A DNA stretch of 11,354 nucleotides. Source: an uncultured Clostridia bacterium. Lineage in GTDB: Bacteria; Bacillota; Clostridia; Lachnospirales; CAMVHY01. Of this stretch, positions 5,198 to 11,354 are shown one piece after another. The position numbers and the translations under genes are program-made. The DNA lies in the NCBI GenBank assembly GCA_946415665.1, contig CAMKTI010000052.1:1-11354 (forward strand). Direction: 5' to 3'. A model generated the notes under the pieces. It was not told where the DNA came from. It worked only from the letters and a program-made list of their open reading frames with translations, and did not search any database. Every line of letters begins with the position of its first letter. The stretch's first letter is position 1.

Positions 5198-7777
5198 TTA
5201 TTTTTTATTCTTGCCACAGCAATTCTTATATTTTTTTCCACTTCCACACGGACAAGTCTCATTCCGTCCTACCTTATTTTCTTTTTTTACAGGCTTATTT
5301 ATATTTTTTTCACCATTATTATTTTCAAATATTTGCTTTACCGCTTCTTCTTTTTCTATTCTTATTTCAATTCTCGCATTAAATAATCCTCGAATCGAAT
5401 CAAACTGAATATTATTACTCATTTCTTCAAACATGTCATAACTTAAAAATCTATATTCAACCAATGGATCTCTTTGGGCATATGCTCTTAAAGAAATTCC
5501 TTGACGCATCTTATCCATATTATCAATATGATCCATCCAGTATCTATCAACTGTTTTTAAAATAATTATTCTTTCTATCTCGCGCATTTCTTCTGTTCCA
5601 AATTCATTTTCTTTACCTTCATAAATTTTAATCGCTTCATCAAATAATTTTTTTATCACAACTTTTTTTGCCAAGTCCTTTTTATTTTTTTCATCAAATA
5701 AAATAATTTTCTTATTAAAAATTGGCATTAAAAACTCAGTCATATTTATAACATCAGATTCTTTTACTAACTTAAAATCATCATTTAAATATATATTTAC
5801 ACATCGCTCAATAATTTCTTTTATCATGCTAATAACATTTTCTTTTAAATCCTCGCCATCCAAAATTTTATTTCTCTGCGTATAAACAATTTCTCTCTGC
5901 TCATTCATAACTTGATCATATTCAAACAAACGTCTTCTAATTTCAAAATTATTTCCCTCTATCTTTTTTTGTGCAAACTCAATTGCTCGCGACAAAAATT
6001 TATGAGTAATTTCTTCGCCTTCATCAATTTTCATCGTGTCAAATATTTTCATCAGTTTTGCCGCTCCAAACAATCTCATTAAAGAATCTTCCAACGAAAT
6101 ATAAAATTTAGACTCACCAGGATCACCTTGACGACCCGATCTTCCTCTCAACTGATTATCTATTCTTCGCGCTTCATGTCTTTCTGTTCCAATAATTTTT
6201 AAGCCGCCTAACTCTTTTACGCCTTCGCCAAGTTTTATATCTGTTCCACGTCCTGCCATATTTGTCGCAATAGTTACAGCATTTTTTAATCCTGCATCAG
6301 CTATTATTTCCGCTTCTTTCTCATGATATTTTGCATTCAAAACATTATGCCTAATTCCTTTTTCTTTTAGCATCTCGCTTAATTTTTCCGATTTATCAAT
6401 CGTAATCGTCCCGACCAAAACAGGTTGTCCTTTTGTATGTGATTCTATTATTGCATCAACAACCGCTTTAAATTTTCCGGCTTCAGTTTTATAAACCGCG
6501 TCCTGATGATCAATTCTTTTTACTGGCTTATTTGGACTTATTTCTACAACATCTAGACCATATATTTCTTTAAATTCATTTTCTTCAGTTAAAGCTGTTC
6601 CTGTCATACCGGCTTTCTTTTGATATTTATTAAAGAAATTCTGAAACGTGATTGTCGCTAACGTTTTACTCTCGCTTTTAACTTTTACTTTTTCTTTTGC
6701 TTCGATTGCTTGATGTAAACCATCAGAATATCTTCGTCCTGGCATTAATCTTCCTGTAAACTCATCAACTATAATTATCTGATTATCTTTTACAACATAA
6801 TCTTTATCTAAAAACATATTATAATTTGCTTTCAGCGCGTTATTAATATAATGCATAATCTCAAGATTATTTGGATCAGATAAATTTTCGACTCTAAAAA
6901 ATTCTTCAGCCTTTTTTATTCCCTCTTGTGTCAGCGTTACAGTTTTACCTTTTTCATCAACAACAAAATCTCCTTCTTCAATTATATCAGTTTTCGTAAT
7001 CGGATTAAGTGCTTCATCTTCATTTAAAACTTTCCCTTTAGTCAGTCCCATTACAAAATTATTTGCCAAAACATAAAATTCTGTCGATTTTTCTCCGCTT
7101 CCAGAAATTATTAACGGCGTTCGTGCTTCATCTATCAAAATAGAATCAATTTCGTCTATAATCGCATAATTTAATCCGCGTTGTACGGCCTGATTTTTAT
7201 GAATAATCATATTATCTCGCAAATAATCAAATCCAAGCTCATTATTTGTCGCGTAAGTTATATCACAATTATAAGCTTGTTTTCTTTCTTGAGGCGACAT
7301 ATCATTCAATACAACTCCAACGTTTAAGCCTAAAAATCTAAAAATTTGTCCCATCCATTCCGAATCTCTTTTTGCTAAATAATCATTAACAGTAACTATA
7401 TGCACGCCTTTTCCCGTCAAAGCATTTAAATATGCTGGAAGCGTCGCAACCAAAGTTTTTCCTTCACCCGTCTTCATTTCGGCAATTCTTCCCTGATGCA
7501 AAATTATTCCACCAATCAATTGAACCTCAAAATGTTTTAAATTTAAAACTCTACACGCTGTTTCTCTTACGACAGCAAAAGCTTCAACCAAAATCTCGTC
7601 AAGATTATTATTATTCGCTGCGAGTGTATTTTTAAACTCTTGTGTTTTATTTTTTAATTCATCGTCAGATAACGCCCGCATTTTTTCATCCAAAGCCTCA
7701 ATTTTTTTCACAATAGGCATGATTTTTTTAATTTCTTTCTTGCTATAACTTTTAAACAAACTACTAAAAATGCCCAT
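5198..7777 (-). CDS. secA: Protein translocase ATPase SecA
   Basis: SecA is the ATP-driven motor that pushes preproteins through SecYEG at the cytoplasmic membrane. I choose ATG 7777 (MGIFSSLFK, 859 aa), with GGAGG a few nt upstream. An earlier in-frame TTG at 7813 overlaps the -10 box of the promoter and cannot be used. Visible motifs are Walker A MKTGEGKT at about 101-108, the DEAD-like box DEID at 208-211 within IIDEIDSILIDEARTPLIISG-type sequence, and the nucleotide-binding-domain-2 motif MAGRGTDIKLG. LRGRSGRQGDPG and the RRLFEYDQVMNEQR helical scaffold region are also present. The C-terminus is a zinc-binding tail CPCGSGKKYKNCC (Cys at about 842, 844, 853 and 854), which binds SecB or the ribosome in relatives. 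Length and domain order are normal. prfB follows after 18 nt, a common gene neighbourhood in Bacillota. Confidence 0.98.
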   Translation of the reverse strand: MGIFSSLFKSYSKKEIKKIMPIVKKIEALDEKMRALSDDELKNKTQEFKNTLAANNNNLDEILVEAFAVVRETACRVLNLKHFEVQLIGGIILHQGRIAEMKTGEGKTLVATLPAYLNALTGKGVHIVTVNDYLAKRDSEWMGQIFRFLGLNVGVVLNDMSPQERKQAYNCDITYATNNELGFDYLRDNMIIHKNQAVQRGLNYAIIDEIDSILIDEARTPLIISGSGEKSTEFYVLANNFVMGLTKGKVLNEDEALNPITKTDIIEEGDFVVDEKGKTVTLTQEGIKKAEEFFRVENLSDPNNLEIMHYINNALKANYNMFLDKDYVVKDNQIIIVDEFTGRLMPGRRYSDGLHQAIEAKEKVKVKSESKTLATITFQNFFNKYQKKAGMTGTALTEENEFKEIYGLDVVEISPNKPVKRIDHQDAVYKTEAGKFKAVVDAIIESHTKGQPVLVGTITIDKSEKLSEMLKEKGIRHNVLNAKYHEKEAEIIADAGLKNAVTIATNMAGRGTDIKLGEGVKELGGLKIIGTERHEARRIDNQLRGRSGRQGDPGESKFYISLEDSLMRLFGAAKLMKIFDTMKIDEGEEITHKFLSRAIEFAQKKIEGNNFEIRRRLFEYDQVMNEQREIVYTQRNKILDGEDLKENVISMIKEIIERCVNIYLNDDFKLVKESDVINMTEFLMPIFNKKIILFDEKNKKDLAKKVVIKKLFDEAIKIYEGKENEFGTEEMREIERIIILKTVDRYWMDHIDNMDKMRQGISLRAYAQRDPLVEYRFLSYDMFEEMSNNIQFDSIRGLFNARIEIRIEKEEAVKQIFENNNGEKNINKPVKKENKVGRNETCPCGSGKKYKNCCGKNKK

Positions 7778-7812
7778 AACATCCTCCAAAATTTTTGATC
7801 TTAAACCAAGCA

Positions 7813-7841
7813 ATTATATATCTAAAAATTTTTCCCTTCAA
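7813..7841 (-). promoter_or_regulatory. secA promoter
   Basis: On the minus strand, TTGAAG (7841-7836) is followed by a 17-bp spacer and TATAAT (7818-7813, 6/6). Transcription would start near 7806, giving a leader of about 28 nt before the secA ATG. It probably drives secA-prfB. Confidence 0.75.
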
Positions 7842-7972
7842 TAAAAAAAAATAAAAAATAAACCAAACAAAAGAATTTAAAAATAGCGACCGTAATTTTT
7901 TATTGCGTTTCAATAAAATAAATTTAAAATCACCCATAACCTTTAAAATTAAAATCTTCAATACAATGCAAA

Positions 7973-8016
7973 CAAAAAAACAGATTGGTGTAATGAATAA
8001 ATATTAGGTACCCAAT
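7973..8016 (-). terminator. Probable terminator after the 153-aa gene
   Basis: On the minus strand, ATTGGGTA (8016-8009) can pair with TACACCAAT (7992-7984), with one bulged base and a 16-nt AT-rich loop. CTG and then TTTTTTT (7980-7974) follow. The stem is modest (8 bp, bulged). Its position, about 47 nt beyond the stop at 8063, and the U-run make it a reasonable terminator separating this gene from secA. Confidence 0.45.
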
Positions 8017-8062
8017 TATAAAAAATAGATAATATGTGAACGATAAACAGCAAACAGATTTA

Positions 8063-8524
8063 TTATAAATCTTCTTTGTTGTTTATTATGTTGTTTCCGC
8101 TGTTTATGCCAACAGTTTTGTTTTCCACTTTAACAGTTTTAACAGTTAAACTGTTTGAATTGTTTGCTTGAATTATAAAATCTTCTTTTGAATCGCGGTT
8201 GTTATTTAAGTTGCTATCTAAGGTTAGCGATTTTGTAATTTGAGTTTTTTTACGAAAAAATATTTTTCTTACCAATTCTGCAATACAATATAACACGATT
8301 AATCCAATAACAGTACTGCCAGATATAATAAGCATTGTTTGCCAAGAACACATTGCCAACATTACATATAATCCAACACCTACCATCTCAACAAAAACCA
8401 GTCCTATCATAGGCGATACAGGCAACCTTCCAGCTCGTTGTTCTCGTTCATCTATCCAATCAGCAAATTTTTTAAGTAGTGATTTTGGCTTTTCGTTTTC
8501 TTGATTAACTTTGTTGTTTTGCAT
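8063..8524 (-). CDS. Unrecognised small membrane protein with two helices (153 aa)
   Basis: I do not recognise a family. The start ATG 8524 has a strong AGGAGGA at 7-nt spacing, which supports a real gene. Residues 1-35 are charged and could form an amphipathic helix (SLLKKFADWIDEREQR). Residues about 38-58 and 62-84 are two membrane helices joined by a very short turn. A basic stretch RKIFFRKK follows, suggesting by the positive-inside rule that this end is cytoplasmic. Residues 95-153 are a polar, Asn/Ser/Lys-rich tail with the local repeat TVKTVKVENKTV. It sits between nhaC and secA, all on the minus strand, but its own promoter and terminator suggest separate transcription. Confidence 0.75.
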   Translation of the reverse strand: MQNNKVNQENEKPKSLLKKFADWIDEREQRAGRLPVSPMIGLVFVEMVGVGLYVMLAMCSWQTMLIISGSTVIGLIVLYCIAELVRKIFFRKKTQITKSLTLDSNLNNNRDSKEDFIIQANNSNSLTVKTVKVENKTVGINSGNNIINNKEDL

Positions 8525-8568
8525 AAATTCTTCCTCCTATATTTTATATACAAAAAAATATTTTTTTA

Positions 8569-8640
8569 ATAACAAAAATTAAACCTAAAAAAATTATCTA
8601 TTTAATGACAAAAATTAAACCTAAAAAAATTATCTATTTA
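8569..8640. repeat. 36-bp tandem duplication in the leader of the 153-aa gene
   Basis: Two adjacent 36-bp units (8569-8604 and 8605-8640) differ at one base (ATAACA versus ATGACA). They lie between the promoter at 8657-8685 and the start codon at 8524, so the transcript leader would carry both copies. Read on the plus strand the unit is 12 codons and stays open, but there is no ribosome binding site. Confidence 0.9.
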
Positions 8641-8656
8641 ATGACAAACCATCTGA

Positions 8657-8685
8657 ATTATAAACCAAATAACAATTTTATTCAA
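8657..8685 (-). promoter_or_regulatory. Probable promoter of the 153-aa gene
   Basis: On the minus strand, TTGAAT (8685-8680, 4/6) is followed by a 17-bp spacer and TATAAT (8662-8657, 6/6). Transcription would start near 8650, giving a leader of about 125 nt that contains the 36-bp tandem repeats. Confidence 0.55.
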
Positions 8686-9077
8686 CTATATTATCAAAAA
8701 TTTTTTTCACAACACAAAACAAAAGACAAAATTATTGGCATGCAAAAAAAAATATTTAATGTCTCGCGATGTAGCCAAACAAAATCTTTGTTTTAATTTT
8801 TACTACCTAGATGTGATAAAAATTTTTTTAATTTCATTTTCTACCGTTAGATTCCAAATAATTATTTTTTGGGTACATATGTGTTTATATAAAAAATGTT
8901 CATATTGAAAACATCTTGCCTTTGATTAATTTAAAAAAATTATAATTACAATCGATTTACAATTTTAGTTTTAAAGCTCAATTTTATTTTTGCACAACAG
9001 CTTCGAGTTGTAACAAAATTTTAGTTATGTTGACCTGATTTATAAAATTAGGTTGTTTAAATACTGGCTTTTTATTT
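8686..9077. other. Intergenic stretch without a supported gene
   Basis: This is AT-rich sequence between the promoter of the 153-aa gene and the nhaC terminator. No open frame has a ribosome binding site, and I see no tRNA-like or known RNA element. The only clear structure is a 9-bp hairpin ACCTGATTT-ATA-AAATTAGGT at 9033-9053 (one G-T pair). It is not followed by a convincing T-run on either strand. Confidence 0.5.
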
Positions 9078-9106
9078 AAAAAAATAGCCACGTTTTACCG
9101 CGACTA
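9078..9106 (-). terminator. Rho-independent terminator of nhaC
   Basis: On the minus strand, TAGTCGCG (9106-9099) pairs with CGTGGCTA (9092-9085), including two G-U pairs, around the loop GTAAAA. TTTTTTT (9084-9078) follows. On the plus strand the same positions give mismatches instead of G-U pairs, so the element is directional. It lies about 40 nt after the nhaC stop. Confidence 0.8.
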
Positions 9107-9145
9107 ATTTTTTTTGTTGTTACCAAAATTTTTATTGACCAAAAC

Positions 9146-10468
9146 TTAATTTGATAAAACCGTTTTTTTGCTACTTAAAAAAACAAATATTAAGGAACTA
9201 ATAAAAAGCATAAACGGATAAAATAGATACGGAATAATTTCAAACGCAGAAATTTTTTCGCCTAGCAATGTTGCTTGTGAAATTGCAATTAACATTTGTG
9301 CGCCATACGGGATTACACCTTGAAATACACATGAAAAAGTATCCAACAAAGATGCTGATTCTTTAGCTTCGATTTTATATTCCAAACTTAATTGTTTAGC
9401 TATTGGTGCAGCCATAATAATCGCAATAGTATTATTTGCTGTAGCAATATTCATCGCGCCGACAAGCAATCCAATTCCTAATCGTCCGCCAATTTGTCCT
9501 TTAAAAATTTTGCGTATAAAAAATAATATTGCTTCAAATCCTCCATAAACTCGAATTAATGCACACATTGCAGAAACTAAAATTGTTACCATTATCGTTT
9601 CAAACATTCCTGTTACGCCGACATTTATATTATTAATTAATTCGAGAAAAGAAATATTTCCATATGTGATAGAACAAATAACGCCTGCAAAAATTCCGAT
9701 TATCAAAACCAAAAAGACATTTATTCCCAAAATTCCACCGACTAAAACTAATATATAAGGCAACAAAAGAAATATTTTGAAATCTGGAATTTTTATTTGC
9801 GATACATTCGAAGACCATGTCAAAAATAAAATTAATATTAAAGTGATTAAAGCAGCCGGCAACGCAATTTTAAAATTCGTACGAAATTTATCTTTCATTT
9901 GACAGCCTTGACTTTTACAAGCAGCAATTGTTGTGTCAGATATAAACGAAAGATTATCGCCAAACATTGATCCACCGATAACACAGGCAATACATAACGA
10001 TAATGAAAAACCAGAAATTTTTGAAACCATAATTGCGATTGGAGTAATTAAAGTAATTGACCCAACCGATGTTCCCATTGCAGTCGAAACAAAACATGCA
10101 GCGATAAAAATTACAGCAACGGCAAAACGTCCTGGCGTAACAGATAATAAATAATAAGCGATTGCTTCTGCACTTGAACGTCCTGTTACTCCAATAAATA
10201 TTCCTGCGAGCAAAAAAATTAAAATCATAGTAATAATATTTTTGTCACCAACACCTTTCGCCATTACCTCAAGTTTTTCATCAAAAGAAAGTTTTTTATT
10301 TTGCAAACAAGCAATTAATAACGCTATAAAAAAAATCACCACAATCGGCACAGAATAAAAACCCATACTAATTTTTAATACATATTCAAATAAAATCCCA
10401 AGTCCTAAATATAAAATCAAAAAAATAAATATTGGCAAAAGTGCCCAAAAATTTTTTTTAATCTCCAT
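9146..10468 (-). CDS. nhaC: Na+/H+ antiporter, NhaC family
   Basis: This is a polytopic inner-membrane protein of 440 aa with about eleven or twelve hydrophobic segments. NhaC-family antiporters exchange cytoplasmic Na+ for external H+ and contribute to pH and sodium homeostasis. Family signatures are GGSMFGDNLSFISDTTIAA at about 165-183 (compare the family's FGDK.SP.SDTT) and LLDTFSCVFQGVIPYGAQ at about 374-391. Length is normal for the family. ATG 10468 has a strong AGGAGG 5 to 6 nt upstream (10474-10479). Relatives of this family can transport other substrates (for example malate/lactate with Na+), so the ion specificity is inferred. Its first 34 codons, ribosome binding site and leader are repeated immediately upstream (10550-10732). 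No convincing promoter could be located in the leader. Confidence 0.88.
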   Translation of the reverse strand: MEIKKNFWALLPIFIFLILYLGLGILFEYVLKISMGFYSVPIVVIFFIALLIACLQNKKLSFDEKLEVMAKGVGDKNIITMILIFLLAGIFIGVTGRSSAEAIAYYLLSVTPGRFAVAVIFIAACFVSTAMGTSVGSITLITPIAIMVSKISGFSLSLCIACVIGGSMFGDNLSFISDTTIAACKSQGCQMKDKFRTNFKIALPAALITLILILFLTWSSNVSQIKIPDFKIFLLLPYILVLVGGILGINVFLVLIIGIFAGVICSITYGNISFLELINNINVGVTGMFETIMVTILVSAMCALIRVYGGFEAILFFIRKIFKGQIGGRLGIGLLVGAMNIATANNTIAIIMAAPIAKQLSLEYKIEAKESASLLDTFSCVFQGVIPYGAQMLIAISQATLLGEKISAFEIIPYLFYPFMLFISSLIFVFLSSKKTVLSN

Positions 10469-10732
10469 TTTTTCCTCCTAGATAATGTCTGCATAAAACA
10501 AATAACAAAAATAAATTTTTTAATCAAGAAAAATAAAAAAGCACACCGCACTAATTTTTAATACATATTCAAATAAAATCCCAAGTCCTAAATATAAAAT
10601 CAAAAAAATAAATATTGGCAAAAGTGCCCAAAAATTTTTTTTAATCTCCATTTTTTCCTCCTAGATAATGTCTGCATAAAACAAATAACAAAAATAAATT
10701 TTTTAATCAAGAAAAATAAAAAAGCACACCGC
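10367..10732. repeat. 183-bp direct tandem duplication of the nhaC 5' region
   Basis: Unit 1 is 10367-10549 and unit 2 is 10550-10732. They appear identical by eye over the full 183 bp. Each contains the first 34 nhaC codons, the ribosome binding site, the leader and one arm of the upstream terminator hairpin (up to GCACACCGC). The second arm occurs only once, after unit 2, so only the distal hairpin is complete. The perfect identity suggests a recent event. Confidence 0.95.
10520..10651 (-). pseudogene. Truncated duplicate of the nhaC start (43 codons)
   Basis: This duplicate start is made by the 183-bp duplication. It keeps AGGAGG and ATG (10651), reads the first 34 residues of NhaC (MEIKKNFWALLPIF...EYVLKIS), then crosses the junction into AVCFFIFLD and stops at TAA 10522-10520. 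If translated it would give a 43-residue peptide with one membrane helix, ending 52 nt before the real nhaC ATG. It could act as an upstream open frame on the nhaC transcript. There is no reason to assign a function. Confidence 0.75.
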
Positions 10733-10745
10733 GATCGATGTGCTT
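10718..10745 (-). terminator. Rho-independent terminator upstream of nhaC
   Basis: On the minus strand, AAGCACATCG (10745-10736) pairs with CGGTGTGCTT (10731-10722) over 10 bp (one G-U) around the loop ATCG. A run of T follows. It terminates the broken gene at 10770-11033 and insulates nhaC. A partial hairpin arm duplicated at 10539-10549 has no partner. Confidence 0.88.
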
Positions 10746-10769
10746 AAGCTTTTATTTTAAACTCAATTT

Positions 10770-11033
10770 TTATTTTTTCTCATTCTCTTTTTTATCTTCT
10801 TCGAATTCTTTTTCTTTATCTAGTTGCGGAACATTTTCTTTTTTATTCTCTTCTTTATTTTTAACTTTTTTTATTCTATCTATCAAGCTCTTCTGTCCAT
10901 TGTTTTTATCACTTTCTTTTTGATTTGCATTTAAATTTATATTTATATTGTCATTTGCATTTTTAAAACTAGAATTTGAATTTTGCTCATTTACTGGAGT
11001 TTCCTGATCGTCACTAAATATTTTAAATGAATT
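10770..11033 (-). pseudogene. C-terminal remnant of a charged low-complexity protein, cut by an IS
   Basis: This is an open frame of 87 codons ending at TAA 10772-10770. It has no ATG or ribosome binding site at its 5' side. The frame runs straight to the IS end at 11037, where it meets a TAG. The residues are hydrophilic: first Asn/Ser-rich (NEQNSNSSFKNANDNININ), then Lys/Glu-rich (RIKKVKNKEENKKENV, DKEKEFEEDKKENEKK). The composition fits the tail of a longer protein. The perfect terminator just downstream supports it having been a real gene. The family cannot be told from this tail. Confidence 0.6.
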
Positions 11034-11036
11034 CTA

Positions 11037-11124
11037 GGTAACGTTCACATAAGCATCGTGAGAATTGCCAGGAGACAAACGAAAAACCACTGGACATGAA
11101 GATGTACAACATAGGTGTAACTTA
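11037..11124 (+). mobile_element. Isolated left-end fragment of an IS5-family element
   Basis: It begins with GGTAACGTTCACATAAGC, a match to the terminal repeat of the IS ends at 305 and 11125, flanked by CTA. The interior does not match the transposase 3' region, so this should be the transposase-upstream end of a plus-oriented copy. It contains AGGAGA and then ATGAAGATG, and is cut after 88 bp by the next IS end. Its base composition is visibly less AT-rich than its surroundings. Confidence 0.55.
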
Positions 11125-11354
11125 GGCAGCGTTTACATAAAAAGCAAATCAAAAATAAAAGCAAGGGAGACGGTAGAGATAAAAATAGAATCAAGTTTAT
11201 CATAACAAGTAAAAACTTTTCTAAAACGTTTTAATCTCAGGAAATATCGCTCGATGTTATTGCGTTGTTTATAAAGATGTTTATCATAACTCCAAGGTAA
11301 CTTACGATTTTTTTTTAGGTGAAACAACTGCTTTAAACCCGTGAGCCTTGGCCA
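11125..11354 (-). mobile_element. 3' end of a second IS5-family (IS427-like) element
   Basis: The terminal repeat GGCAGCGTTTACATAA begins at 11125 and is flanked by TTA at 11122-11124. The element runs rightwards out of the window with its transposase on the minus strand. It is the same family as the element at 1-305, in inverted orientation. The two right ends therefore face each other across the window. Confidence 0.75.
11133..11354 (-). CDS. IS5-family transposase, C-terminal part in two frames (partial)
   Basis: From the window edge one frame reads LAKAHGFKAVVSPKKKS and stops at TAA 11304-11302, just after nine A residues. The frame one base back continues uninterrupted from the A-run: KKNRKLPWSYDKHLYKQRNNIERYF...CYDKLDSIF...DLLFM, stopping at TAA 11135-11133. 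The second part carries an intact Y(2)R(3)E(6)K signature with the catalytic Glu. A -1 shift or slippage on the A9 run would join the parts into a normal transposase end, with PKKNRK at the junction as in relatives. The alternative is an inactivating single-base insertion. The N-terminal two thirds lie outside the window. Confidence 0.72.
   Translation of the reverse strand, partial: WPRLTGLKQLFHLKKNRKLPWSYDKHLYKQRNNIERYFLRLKRFRKVFTCYDKLDSIFISTVSLAFIFDLLFM

Noticed and set aside
7778..7813. TTG start extending SecA by 12 residues
   Set aside because: It overlaps the -10 box TATAAT of the secA promoter. ATG 7777 has GGAGG and gives the usual N-terminus.
7764..7961. 65-codon minus-strand frame upstream of secA
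   Set aside because: It begins with TTG, has no ribosome binding site, overlaps the secA promoter and start, and has a composition typical of AT-rich noncoding sequence.
8141..8155. Perfect inverted repeat AACAGTT-A-AACTGTT
   Set aside because: It lies inside the coding region of the 153-aa gene, in a run of repeated Val/Thr/Lys codons. There is no sign of an operator role.
8605..8796. 63-codon plus-strand frame starting in the 36-bp tandem repeat
   Set aside because: It has no ribosome binding site or promoter in the right place, and it lies opposite the promoter and leader of the 153-aa gene.
10738..10923. 61-codon plus-strand Ser/Phe-rich frame
   Set aside because: It is the antisense of the Lys/Glu-rich remnant on the minus strand, which has the terminator.
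1..11354. CRISPR arrays, tRNA or rRNA genes, restriction or toxin-antitoxin systems
   Set aside because: There are no regularly spaced repeats, no tRNA or rRNA signatures and no matching gene pairs on either strand.

Overview
The window is strongly AT-rich and comes from a bacterium that uses UGA as a stop codon. This is shown by an RF2 gene with a conserved UGA autoregulatory frameshift site. Strong AGGAGG-type ribosome binding sites, a SecA with a C-terminal zinc tail, and adjacent secA-prfB genes point to a Bacillota-like (clostridial) lineage. The base composition, insertion-sequence (IS) relics, decaying duplications and unrecognised Asn/Lys/Asp/Glu-rich membrane proteins would fit a host-associated bacterium with a reduced genome. 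That lifestyle and taxonomy are inferences, not something the sequence proves.

Layout. Positions 1-305 are the 3' end of a degraded IS5-family (IS427-like) element. Positions 306-4085 hold two plus-strand 'cassettes'. Each has a promoter, one unrecognised gene with C-terminal membrane segments (351 aa at 704-1759; 640 aa at 2088-4010) and a terminator. Positions 4087-8524 carry the minus-strand genes prfB (RF2), secA and a small two-helix membrane protein. Positions 9146-10468 carry an NhaC-type Na+/H+ antiporter gene. Its 5' end and leader are duplicated in a 183-bp direct tandem repeat. Positions 10770-11033 are the tail of a charged, low-complexity protein gene cut by IS sequence. Positions 11037-11354 hold two abutting IS ends of the same family as the one on the left.

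The most unusual structure is a roughly 220-280 bp repeat present three times in the same orientation (about 306-571, 1768-2044 and 4003-4226). The rightmost copy is the real 3' end of prfB with its bidirectional terminator. The other two are decayed 'ghost' copies of that terminator plus about 140 bp of prfB 3' coding sequence, one at the distal end of each cassette. This is the geometry expected if cassettes accreted repeatedly at the 3' end of prfB, or if the segment was tandemly duplicated. The -35 boxes of both cassette genes sit at the place where the ghost aligns with a TTGAC inside real prfB, so the promoters appear to have arisen from decayed coding sequence.

The housekeeping genes form a conventional block: secA and prfB are probably cotranscribed from a promoter just upstream of secA. 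nhaC and the 153-aa gene each end in a likely terminator. The two cassette genes have their own promoters and converge on prfB. Their products look like envelope or membrane-anchored proteins, and no function could be assigned.
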